From: Azoarcus sp031556475
Lineage (GTDB): Bacteria > Pseudomonadota > Gammaproteobacteria > Burkholderiales > Rhodocyclaceae
Length of the DNA: 33,681 bases
NCBI GenBank assembly: GCA_031556475.1
Contig: JAVBSY010000157.1
Coordinates: 1 to 33,681 of the forward strand
Direction: 5' to 3'
Below, piece by piece: positions 1 to 7,500 of the stretch (position 1 is the first letter of the stretch; every line of letters begins with the position of its first letter). The notes below the pieces were generated by a model. It did no database searches and was not told where the DNA came from. It was given only the letters and a program-made list of their open reading frames with translations. The translations under genes and the position numbers were made by a program.

Positions 1-135
1 GCGCACGAGATCGAGACAGTGGCGCAGATGGCCGAGGAAACGAGCGTGACGGCGCAGCGGACTGCCGAGTCGAGCAGGGAACTCAACGCCCTGGCGACCG
101 ACTTGAACAAGGTGATCGCCAACTACACGATCTGA
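1..135 (+). CDS. Methyl-accepting chemotaxis protein, C-terminal fragment
   Basis: Frame 1 is open from the window edge to a TGA at 133-135 and gives 44 residues. The stretch AHEIETVAQMAEETS followed by a long heptad-like helix (ESSRELNALATDL) is typical of the last helix of the cytoplasmic signalling domain of methyl-accepting chemotaxis proteins. In that family this helix belongs to the antiparallel coiled-coil bundle that carries methylation sites and returns to the membrane side. The gene ends without a CheR-binding pentapeptide. The sensor domain and start lie outside the window, so the ligand cannot be judged. A strong terminator follows 42 bases downstream. Confidence 0.8.
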   Translation, partial: AHEIETVAQMAEETSVTAQRTAESSRELNALATDLNKVIANYTI

Positions 136-176
136 TCGCGCCTCCGGTTCGGCCGGGGTTGTCGGAATTTCGAAAC

Positions 177-217
177 AAAGGGGTCCGGGTATGTCATGCC
201 CGGGCCCCTTTCATTTT
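177..217. terminator. Bidirectional rho-independent terminator
   Basis: The arms AAAGGGGTCCGGG (177-189) and CCCGGGCCCCTTT (199-211) pair over 13 positions with one G-U wobble and a 9-base loop. On the plus strand the stem is followed by CATTTT, and on the minus strand the A-rich arm gives a T-run. It lies between the convergent chemoreceptor gene (ends 135) and the ABC exporter gene (ends 250) and probably serves both. Confidence 0.85.
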
Positions 218-249
218 GCCGAATCACGCACGGCACAGTGTCGCTGTGC

Positions 250-2058
250 TCAAACCGCTTCGCGGATTGCCTCTTCCTGCTGTTGCAGAAGCCACATTTG
301 CGCGTAGGCACCGTCGCGGGCGAGCAGATCGACATGATGGCCGCGTTCGACGATACGGCCCTGGTCGAGCACGATGATCTCGTCGGCATTCATCACCGTA
401 GACAAACGGTGGGCGATGACGAGTGCGGTGCGGCCTGCGGCGGCACGTTCGAGCTGGGCCTGGATGGCTTTTTCGGTTTGCGAATCCAGCGCCGATGTGG
501 CTTCGTCGAAAATCAGGATGGCCGGATTCTTCAGCAGCGCGCGAGCGATCGCCACGCGCTGTTTTTCGCCGCCGGAAAGTTTCAGCCCACGCTCGCCCAC
601 ACGCGTGTCGTAACCGTCGGGCAGGCGGCGGATGAAATCCTCGAGCTGGGCCGCGCGCGCGGCGGCTTCGACGTCTTCGCGGCTGGCATCCGGGCGACCG
701 TACTGGATGTTGTACAGCAGCGTGTCGTTGAACAGCACGGTATCTTGCGGAACGATGCCGATGGCCGCGCGCAGGCTGCTCTGGGTAAGGCCGCGAATGT
801 CGTGGCCATTGACGTGGATGCCACCGCCCTGCACGTCGTAGAAGCGGTAGAGCAGCCGCGCCAGCGTCGATTTGCCCGAACCGGAATGGCCGACGATGGC
901 CACCGTGCGGCCGGCGGGAATATCGAAATCCACGCCGTGCAGAATCGACCGCTTGGGGTCGTAGGCGAAATCCACCGCGTCGAAGCGCACGCTCGCCGGC
1001 CCCGGCAGCAGCGGCACGGCGTCGGGGGCGTCGGCGATCTCGCGGTGCTCGTGCATGAGGCCGAACATGCGTTCGATGTCGGTCAGCGCCTGGCGCAATT
1101 CACGGTACATGACGCCGAGGAAATTGAGTGGAATGTAGAGCTGGATGAGGAAGGCATTGACCAGCACGATATCGCCGATGGTCATGCTGCCCGCCGCTAC
1201 CCGGCTCGCCGCCAGCCACATCATCACGGTCACGCCCACGGCGATGACCGCCGCCTGGCCGGTATTGAGCGCGGATAGCGAATACTGGTTGCGGATCTGC
1301 GCCGCCGCCCACTTGCGCAGTTGCTCGTCGTAGCGGTGGGCCTCGAACTCCTCGTTGTTGAAATACTTCACCGTCTCGAAGTTGAGCAGGCTGTCGATGG
1401 CGCGCGCGTTGGCGGTGGAGTCCAGTTCATTCACGTGGCGGCGCAGCGCGGTGCGCCAATTCGTCATCTTCACCGTGAAGGCGATGTAAACCGCCAGCGT
1501 GACAACGGTGACGAGGGCAAACACAGCATCATAGCGCGCCAGCAAAATGCCGAGCACGAGGCCGATTTCCACCAGCGTCGGCAGTATCGAATACAGCGTA
1601 TAGCTGATCAGCGAGCCGACCGCCCGCGTGCCGCGCTCGATATCGCGGGTCAGCCCGCCGGTTTGCCGCTCGAGGTGAAAACGCAGCGACTGTGCATGCA
1701 GATGGCGGAACACCTGTAGCGAGATGCGCCGCACCGCCTGCTGCGTGACGCGGGCAAACAGGATCTCGCGCAACTCGCCCAGCAGCGACGTGGAAAAACG
1801 CAGTACGCCATAAGCCAGCAACAGCGCGGCGGGAACGACGATGAAGGCTTGCGCCGGTGTGATCGCCAACGCATCCACCACATGCTTGAACACGATGGGT
1901 ACGGTGACGTTGGCGCCCTTCGCACCGATCAGACACGCCAGCGCGAACAACACCCGCGCGCGGTAGGCCCAGATGAACGGAAACAGGCTCTTGAGCGTCT
2001 GCCAGTCGTGGCGCTCGGCGGGTTCGGGCGCGGGCAAGGCGCTGGGCGCGCGTCTCAT
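250..2058 (-). CDS. Atm1/HMT1-type ABC exporter (fused permease and ATPase)
   Basis: This is a half-transporter of 602 residues. The N-terminal ABC exporter membrane domain spans about 25-335. The nucleotide-binding domain has Walker A GHSGSGKS (390-397), Q-loop near 437, signature LSGGE (494-498), Walker B ILIFDE (514-519) and H-loop His550. The motif NFETVKYFNNEEFE (226-239) is the hallmark of the Atm1/ABCB7/HMT1 family. Characterised members export glutathione-linked compounds or sulfur species from the cytoplasm or matrix, and bacterial members are linked to heavy-metal detoxification. I infer such an inner-membrane export role here, with the substrate unknown. The start at 2058 is preferred because the upstream in-frame ATG at 2130 would overlap the lysE-like gene by about 65 bases. 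The stop of that gene lies 7 bases before 2058, so the two are probably co-transcribed. Confidence 0.9.
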   Translation of the reverse strand: MRRAPSALPAPEPAERHDWQTLKSLFPFIWAYRARVLFALACLIGAKGANVTVPIVFKHVVDALAITPAQAFIVVPAALLLAYGVLRFSTSLLGELREILFARVTQQAVRRISLQVFRHLHAQSLRFHLERQTGGLTRDIERGTRAVGSLISYTLYSILPTLVEIGLVLGILLARYDAVFALVTVVTLAVYIAFTVKMTNWRTALRRHVNELDSTANARAIDSLLNFETVKYFNNEEFEAHRYDEQLRKWAAAQIRNQYSLSALNTGQAAVIAVGVTVMMWLAASRVAAGSMTIGDIVLVNAFLIQLYIPLNFLGVMYRELRQALTDIERMFGLMHEHREIADAPDAVPLLPGPASVRFDAVDFAYDPKRSILHGVDFDIPAGRTVAIVGHSGSGKSTLARLLYRFYDVQGGGIHVNGHDIRGLTQSSLRAAIGIVPQDTVLFNDTLLYNIQYGRPDASREDVEAAARAAQLEDFIRRLPDGYDTRVGERGLKLSGGEKQRVAIARALLKNPAILIFDEATSALDSQTEKAIQAQLERAAAGRTALVIAHRLSTVMNADEIIVLDQGRIVERGHHVDLLARDGAYAQMWLLQQQEEAIREAV

Positions 2059-2065
2059 GAGGTAT

Positions 2066-2704
2066 TCAAGCCTTGGAGGTGTCGAAGGCGAGACGCAGCG
2101 CCAAACCGATGAAAATGAAGCCGGCGGCACGGTCCAACCACGTGCCGGCGGCCGGATGGCGTTTCAGCGCCCGCCCGACGCTACCCGCGGCCAGCGCGAT
2201 GGCGCCGAATACCAGCACTGTCTGCACGGCGAAAATCGCACCGAGCAAAACCATCTGCGTGCTGATGCTGCCGTACTCCGGACGGGCGAACTGGGGGAGA
2301 AAGGCGAGAAAAAACAAAGCCACCTTCGGATTGATGGCGTTGGCGATGAAGCCACGCCGCAGATAGCGCAGCCACGGTTCGGCCGGTGCGCCGCCTTCGT
2401 CGCGGATGCGCGCCGCCGCCGCATGACGCAACGCCTGTATGCCCAGCCAGAGGAGGTAAGCCGCACCCGCCAATTTGAGCGCGAGAAAGACGCGCGGCGA
2501 TTGCGCAAGCGCCACACTGACGCCGAGCGTGGCCCACAGCGTGTGGGTAAAGCAGCCCAACGCACAGCCGAGTGTGACACCGAAACCAGCCATGCGCCCG
2601 CGCGCAAGGCTTTGCCCCAGCACCATCAGATTATCCGGGCCGGGCGCGAAAGTAATGGCGACGGCGATGGCGAGAAAGGCAAGCAAATGATCGGCAGGTA
2701 ACAT
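2066..2704 (-). CDS. LysE/RhtB family amino-acid exporter
   Basis: This is a 212-residue inner-membrane protein with about six hydrophobic segments. The family signature FAPGPDN sits near residue 20, and NPKVALFFLAFLPQF in the middle is the second conserved block of the LysE/RhtB translocators. Family members export amino acids such as lysine, homoserine, threonine or cysteine-pathway metabolites using the proton gradient. The sequence does not reveal the substrate. The start at 2704 (MLPADHLL) places the first transmembrane helix where the family has it. Upstream in-frame ATGs at 2743 and 2782 would add a tail atypical of the family. The gene precedes the ABC exporter by 7 bases on the same strand. 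Confidence 0.88.
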   Translation of the reverse strand: MLPADHLLAFLAIAVAITFAPGPDNLMVLGQSLARGRMAGFGVTLGCALGCFTHTLWATLGVSVALAQSPRVFLALKLAGAAYLLWLGIQALRHAAAARIRDEGGAPAEPWLRYLRRGFIANAINPKVALFFLAFLPQFARPEYGSISTQMVLLGAIFAVQTVLVFGAIALAAGSVGRALKRHPAAGTWLDRAAGFIFIGLALRLAFDTSKA

Positions 2705-2893
2705 TGTGCGGAGCGTGGACGCAGAGAGGGACAAACCGGTCATTTTGTTGCGCGGCCCGCACAGCGTCAAATCGTGGCGCAAGGCACGGCGCGAAAACCA
2801 ACGTCACGAAAATACCTGCCGCTGCTTTCGGCTGAGAGCGCGGCAGCATTTTCGGCAATGAAATGTATTGGCCGACTATGTGGATTCGCGGCC

Positions 2894-2936
2894 AAACAAA
2901 AAGCGGTGGCCGGACTTTGCATGCTCGTTCCACCGC
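2894..2936 (-). terminator. Rho-independent terminator of the envelope gene cluster
   Basis: Read on the minus strand, GCGGTGG (2930-2936) pairs with CCACCGC (2903-2909) across a 20-base loop and is directly followed by TTTTTGTTT. It lies about 40 bases past the stop of the duplicated-domain gene at 2978 and closes the cluster that begins at 8868. A second inverted repeat, GGAGCGC/GCGCTCC (2939-2962), lies just before it. Confidence 0.75.
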
Positions 2937-2977
2937 CCGGAGCGCGGCAACCGCTGCGCTCCGTCCTGCGTGCCGAA

Positions 2978-3580
2978 TCAGCGCGGTGCCGCGGCGGACT
3001 TGAGCACCAGCGCGACGGTCTCGTCAATGACAGCCACGACCTGGTCGCCCTTCGCGATCTCCGCCATGACCTTCGGATCCTGGACCTCAACCTCCACCAC
3101 GCGTCCGTTCGGCCCTTTCAGCGTTGCTGTCTGCCGTTGCGTGTCTATGTCTTCGACATTGGCGACCAGCGTGGTACGGCGGGTCTGCACCTTGCCGGCT
3201 TTGTAGCCACTTACCGGCGAGGAATATTCCGACTCCACTTGCTTGCGGATGCCCTCGCCGCCCTTGCGCAGTCCGATGGCCACCGCCGCACGGTAATCGG
3301 CGAAGATCTGGTCGCCGACCTTGACCTTGTCGAAGGCAGCGACCGATTTATCCACGTAGAACGTGGTTATGTTGCCGCGCGGCCCCTTGACCGTAAGCAG
3401 GCGTTCAGCCTTGTCGATGTCGATCACATCCACGGTAACCATCATTTCCGCGCTGCCTGCCTTGGCTGCAACCACGTCCTCGCCAACCCGCTCGGGGGGA
3501 GAGGATTGGGCGCCGGCCGACAGGGGGCCAAACAAGGCCGCGCCGGCCACGACGAAGGTAAGTAACGACGATGTTTTCAT
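2978..3580 (-). CDS. Periplasmic protein with internal domain duplication
   Basis: The product has 200 residues. A Sec signal peptide is clear (MKTSSLLTFVVAGAALFG, cleavage near AGA-QS). The mature part contains two related beta-rich halves. The first, near 47-105, has VDVIDIDKAERLLTVKGPRG and VKVGDQIFADY. The second, near 138-190, has ANVEDIDTQRQTATLKGPNG and IAKGDQVVAV. Each half reads as a short beta-barrel-like module with the pattern [VA]-x(2)-IDxxxxxxTxKGPxG. I do not recognise a named family, and the function is unknown. AGGAG lies just upstream of the ATG. It is the last gene of the five-gene cluster, 93 bases after the SYLF gene, and is followed by a terminator. Confidence 0.8.
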   Translation of the reverse strand: MKTSSLLTFVVAGAALFGPLSAGAQSSPPERVGEDVVAAKAGSAEMMVTVDVIDIDKAERLLTVKGPRGNITTFYVDKSVAAFDKVKVGDQIFADYRAAVAIGLRKGGEGIRKQVESEYSSPVSGYKAGKVQTRRTTLVANVEDIDTQRQTATLKGPNGRVVEVEVQDPKVMAEIAKGDQVVAVIDETVALVLKSAAAPR

Positions 3581-3673
3581 TGAAGCTCTCCTGTGCTGAG
3601 TTGAGGTTGAGTCGGGGTTGGGGGGTTAGGGATTGGGGGGATGGCACTTCTTTTCCGAGTGCGCTGGGCGATA

Positions 3674-4249
3674 TCAGTTCAATTCATCGTCTTTGTAATA
3701 TTTGGTGCCCTTTACCGTCAGCTCCAGCGCCAGCCCGTCGTCGGTGATCTGGTAGAGCCACACGCCAGGGGCAACGGAAAGCGCGCCGGCATACGCGGCA
3801 CCCTCGCCACCCAACTGCGCGGCGGCGGTTGCCTGGCCGCCAAGCTCCCAGCCGGAATTGACGAAACGATTGAAATCGGCGGTACGCTCGAAGACCCAGA
3901 CGAGACGGAATTGCTTGACGCCGATGCCCAGGCCGGCCTGTATCTCGACCATCTTCATGAAAGTTTCATGCTTCGTCTTGTTGTTGACGGCGATGCCGTG
4001 GCCATAACCACCGCCGGCGACGAAAATCTTGACGCCAAAATCGCTGAACACGGCATAGCCGGCGGCTTTCTGGATGGCTTGACGCGCCTTGGGCGTGGTC
4101 TGGTACAAGCGCGCCAGGGTTTCGGTGACCGTGTCGCGGACTTCCGCGCGTTCCTGTTTCACGTCGTCCGCGGCTTGTACGGGCGATAAAAACGCGACGG
4201 ACAGGGCGAGCGCGGGAACGAGCGTGGCAATGAAGCGACTTGTTTTCAT
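3674..4249 (-). CDS. SYLF (Ysc84) domain lipid-binding protein
   Basis: The product has 191 residues and a signal peptide ending near VQAADD. The rest matches the SYLF/Ysc84 fold: AGYAVFSDFGVKIFVAGGGYG, then GLGIGVKQFRLVWVFE, and a glycine- and alanine-rich stretch near GGEGAAYAGALSVAPGVWLYQ. In eukaryotes this domain binds phosphoinositide membranes and actin. Bacterial members are secreted or periplasmic proteins thought to bind lipid, with no settled role. AGGAGCT lies ahead of the ATG at a good distance. The gene follows the patatin gene by 42 bases on the same strand, so a lipid-related role beside a secreted phospholipase is a reasonable inference. Confidence 0.85.
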   Translation of the reverse strand: MKTSRFIATLVPALALSVAFLSPVQAADDVKQERAEVRDTVTETLARLYQTTPKARQAIQKAAGYAVFSDFGVKIFVAGGGYGHGIAVNNKTKHETFMKMVEIQAGLGIGVKQFRLVWVFERTADFNRFVNSGWELGGQATAAAQLGGEGAAYAGALSVAPGVWLYQITDDGLALELTVKGTKYYKDDELN

Positions 4250-4291
4250 GATGAGCTCCTATGTATGGGGAACGGGGGGCACAACAGATCG

Positions 4292-6580
4292 TCAGGGAAC
4301 GCCCATGACGAAGTACAACCGGGCTTCGCCGTTGTCACCGACGCCGACGCCCAGGTAGGCGGAACCCAGCGCGGTATCGGCGGCGAGAAAGACCGAACCG
4401 GAATAGCGCAGCCCCGAGTCCTTGCCCGTGCCGATCAGCTTGCCGACCTGGCCGGCTTCGAGCGAAGTACCGAGGTAGACGGCGGTACCGAACACGGAGG
4501 GCAGGCGAACAGCGCGGTTGTAGTACTCGGCTCGCGCAAGGGCGAAGCGTTGGCCCTGGAGTTCGCCGATACGGTAAGAGGAAAGGCGCAAGGGGCCGCC
4601 GAGGGAAAACTGGTCGTACCACGGCATGTGCGTGCCCAGGTCGGAGCCACCGCTGAGCGACAGGGTGATCGTGTGGTCGTCGGTGCTCCAGGAGCCGTCG
4701 ACCCGCCCCTCGACGCGCGAGTAATCCCCGCCGTCGCCGGACTGGTGGAAAGAACGCATGGCGCTGAGGTTGACCAGATAGCCGCTGCGGGGAAACCACG
4801 GCCGGTCGAGCTGATCGGCGAAAAACTGAACCCGGGCGGCATAGGCGCGCTGCTTGAAATCGGGTAGCAGTGGCGTGCCGGTATCGCGGTCGAGGCGCGT
4901 GTCCCGCCACATGAGACCGGTGCGCAGCGTGGCAACCGTGCCGAAGGTCATGCCCAGATCCTGCCCCGCGAGCAGTTCGTCGGTTGTGTAGCTGGCAAGA
5001 CGATCTTCGTCTATGAACAGGGAGCGTTTGCTGTTCTGATAGAGCGCGTAGGAGGAGGAGAAGAACTTGGCTTTTTCGTCCAGCGGCTGATAGAACTCCG
5101 TACGCAGGCCGTTGGTACGGCCGATCTGAACTTCGTTCACCCATTCTCCGCCAAGGCGGTTGAGCCACGTCTGGCGGTAGTTGCCGAGCAGGGTGAAACT
5201 CGATTCGCCGGTAAAGTCGGCGTTGAGCCCGACACCGAAGCGCAGATAATCGGGTCCCCAGCTTTTTTCGCGCGGCTCGATCAGCAGTGTGCGCGAACCG
5301 TTGTCATTGACGATGCGGTAGTCGATCCCTTCGAAATCGCCCCGTCCGTAAAGGCGCCGCATATCCGCCGCCAGGGTATCGCTGTCGATGGGTTCGCCCG
5401 GTTTGGTTTTGAGCAGGTCGTACAGCACGGCAGCGTTGGTGCGTTGCAGGCCCTCGAAACCGATTGCGTCGACCACCAGGTCTCCGTCGTTGGCATGGGG
5501 TTGCCGGTCTGTCTGGTAGGCCGCGTAAGCCACCGGATCGATGCTGTAGCGGCTCAGCTGATCGCGCATGGCGAGCGCGGCGTCGCGGCCGATATTGATG
5601 GCGTCGCGCTGGCGCTCGAAGCTCGACGAGGAAATGTCGCCCAGTTCGGGAGTAATCAGGATATCGTCCGCACTCAACGTGGCGATCTGCCGATCCACGG
5701 CGGTTTTGCCCAGCAGGTTGATGAGCTGCGCGGAAATGCTCAATACCGAAGTGATGTCCTTGCGCTTGAGCGTCGGCGTCTGGATATTGACCGCGATGAC
5801 GACGTCGCCGCACATCTGACGCGCGAGGTCGATCGGCAGGTTGTTGGCGATGCCGCCATCGACAAGCAGGCGACCGTCGATTTCCACCGGTGCCATTACG
5901 CCGGGGATGGACATGCTCGCGCGCAGGGCGTGAGCGAGGCTGCCGTGTGTGAGTACGACTTCGTCGCCGGTTTCGATGTCCGCGGCAACGGCGCGAAACG
6001 GGATGGGCAGGCGGGAAAAATCCGGCGTATCCGCTGCTCGCCGGGTAAGTTGGCGAAGGAAGTTTTCCACCGTCACGCCGGTCACCAACCCTTTGGGCAC
6101 CGTCAGGCCGTCCTTGCCGACGCCGAATTCGGGATCGGCCAACCCCTTCAAGTCGTCCAGTTTGCGCCGGACCGCGATTTCGGCGCGCGGCGGCCGATCG
6201 TCGAACACCGCGTTCCAATTGGTGTCGGCGATCACATGCTCCAGCTCGCTCGTGCCCGCGCCCGAGGCATAAATGCCGCCGACGATCGAACCCATGCTGG
6301 TGCCGGCGATGCAATCGACCGGCACATGCAGTTCTTCTAGCACTTCCAACACACCGATGTGTGCCGCGCCGCGCGCACCGCCGCCCGACAAGGCAAGCGC
6401 GATGCGCGGGCGCCGCTGCGCGGCGGCACGCTTTGCCGCCGTTGCGGGCGAAACGCTTTGTTCCTCCGCTGCAGGGGTTTCGCTGGCGGATGCGCCGGAG
6501 CAAACCAGCACAGTGGTCAGAAACAGGGCTATGGCGCGGTAGTGCGCCGGTCGACAATTTATTCTTTGTAAGGTGTCCAT
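4292..6580 (-). CDS. PlpD-like patatin phospholipase with POTRA and outer-membrane barrel (type Vd)
   Basis: The product has 762 residues. After a signal peptide (to about 32) comes a patatin domain (about 58-330) with oxyanion loop GGGARG (66-71), nucleophile Ser95 in GTSMG and catalytic Asp241 in DGG, so the Ser-Asp dyad is intact. A POTRA-like segment follows (about 370-440, FEGLQRTNAAVLYDLLKTKPG), then an Omp85/D15-type beta-barrel to the C-terminus. This is the PlpD (type Vd autotransporter) architecture, in which the barrel places an A-type phospholipase at or beyond the outer membrane. The last residues (LYFVMGVP) end in Pro instead of the usual aromatic residue. The start overlaps the end of the DUF2950 gene by 22 bases with no clear ribosome site, which suggests translational coupling. 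Confidence 0.92.
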   Translation of the reverse strand: MDTLQRINCRPAHYRAIALFLTTVLVCSGASASETPAAEEQSVSPATAAKRAAAQRRPRIALALSGGGARGAAHIGVLEVLEELHVPVDCIAGTSMGSIVGGIYASGAGTSELEHVIADTNWNAVFDDRPPRAEIAVRRKLDDLKGLADPEFGVGKDGLTVPKGLVTGVTVENFLRQLTRRAADTPDFSRLPIPFRAVAADIETGDEVVLTHGSLAHALRASMSIPGVMAPVEIDGRLLVDGGIANNLPIDLARQMCGDVVIAVNIQTPTLKRKDITSVLSISAQLINLLGKTAVDRQIATLSADDILITPELGDISSSSFERQRDAINIGRDAALAMRDQLSRYSIDPVAYAAYQTDRQPHANDGDLVVDAIGFEGLQRTNAAVLYDLLKTKPGEPIDSDTLAADMRRLYGRGDFEGIDYRIVNDNGSRTLLIEPREKSWGPDYLRFGVGLNADFTGESSFTLLGNYRQTWLNRLGGEWVNEVQIGRTNGLRTEFYQPLDEKAKFFSSSYALYQNSKRSLFIDEDRLASYTTDELLAGQDLGMTFGTVATLRTGLMWRDTRLDRDTGTPLLPDFKQRAYAARVQFFADQLDRPWFPRSGYLVNLSAMRSFHQSGDGGDYSRVEGRVDGSWSTDDHTITLSLSGGSDLGTHMPWYDQFSLGGPLRLSSYRIGELQGQRFALARAEYYNRAVRLPSVFGTAVYLGTSLEAGQVGKLIGTGKDSGLRYSGSVFLAADTALGSAYLGVGVGDNGEARLYFVMGVP

Positions 6581-7476
6581 GCCGATTCGGGGTCGTAGGC
6601 GCGGATGCCGCGCGCGAGTTTCTCCGTGGCGGCGCCCAGATCGCGTTCTACGACGTTGCCGGCATAGTCGATCATGAACGTTTTCACCCCGCTGACGCCG
6701 TAACGGGCGGGATAGGCAACGACGGCAAAACCTCCGATCAGCTTGCCATCGACGAGATAGTTATAGGCACCGCCCTTCGCATGCTGACCTTGTGCAGTCA
6801 ACATGCGATAGTGGTAGCCATGATAAGGCGCGGCGCGCGCGGCTTCCACATCGATCTTCCTGTCCGCCGACGCGGCACCGATCAGCGGCCCCAGCGGGCT
6901 TTGCGCCTCGCCCGCCACCACCGGCCAGTACAAACCGTCGCGCCTGCCCGGCGTACTGAGGAAACGCTGTGCGTATTGGCGCATGCCGTCGCGTTCGTCG
7001 CGCGCATATTCCTGCTGCGCATCGACGATCGCCCGCAAGGTTTGCACCGTGTACACCTCGTTGCGGCCGATGCGGCGGTTGAGCATTTCCTCGCGCCCGG
7101 CAGCCGGGTCGAAACGCCAGCCCTTGGCCTGCTTCGTCAAGGGAATGGCGAGCGGAAACGTATCGTTGCCCACCGCGAGCACCCGCCGGTTGTCGCTTGG
7201 CGCTTCCAATACATGCTTTTCCGCATAGGCGGCGACGAAGCGCTGGCGGTCTTCGGCATCCTGGTGCGCGTCACCGGATTCGATCCAGCGTTTGGCGTCC
7301 GCACCCAGAATGCGTTCGATTCTGTCGACATCGTCTGCCGCGGCCGCGGCAACCAATTCTTCCACCGCTTCCTCAGCGGAAGGAAAAATCATCGGGGCCT
7401 GGGCAAACGCGGCGGTGGAAGAAAAAATCCAGGCCGTCAGGGCAAATCCGAGTGTTTTCATCGCGAGCGTTCTCAT
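6559..7476 (-). CDS. DUF2950 family exported protein
   Basis: The product has 305 residues with a signal peptide (FALTAWIFSSTAAFAQA). It matches the DUF2950 family in length and motifs: FPSAEEAVEELVAAAAADD near the start, KGWRFDPAAGREEMLNRRIG in the middle, YHGYHYRMLTAQG and the C-terminal block PARYGVSGVKTFMIDYAG. The family is periplasmic, common in proteobacteria and often next to DUF3300 genes, as here (24 bases apart). Its biochemical role is not known. AGGAGA lies about 8 bases before the ATG at 7476, which supports that start over the internal Met6 at 7461. The 3' end overlaps the patatin gene. Confidence 0.9.
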   Translation of the reverse strand: MRTLAMKTLGFALTAWIFSSTAAFAQAPMIFPSAEEAVEELVAAAAADDVDRIERILGADAKRWIESGDAHQDAEDRQRFVAAYAEKHVLEAPSDNRRVLAVGNDTFPLAIPLTKQAKGWRFDPAAGREEMLNRRIGRNEVYTVQTLRAIVDAQQEYARDERDGMRQYAQRFLSTPGRRDGLYWPVVAGEAQSPLGPLIGAASADRKIDVEAARAAPYHGYHYRMLTAQGQHAKGGAYNYLVDGKLIGGFAVVAYPARYGVSGVKTFMIDYAGNVVERDLGAATEKLARGIRAYDPESAWTPYKE

Positions 7477-7500
7477 CGATTGTTCTCCTGTTCGCTGGGA

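Noticed and set aside
196..1278. A 360-codon plus-strand frame opposite the ABC exporter
   Set aside because: It is antisense to conserved ABC motifs and rich in His/Arg/Gly typical of a high-GC shadow frame; no domain is visible.
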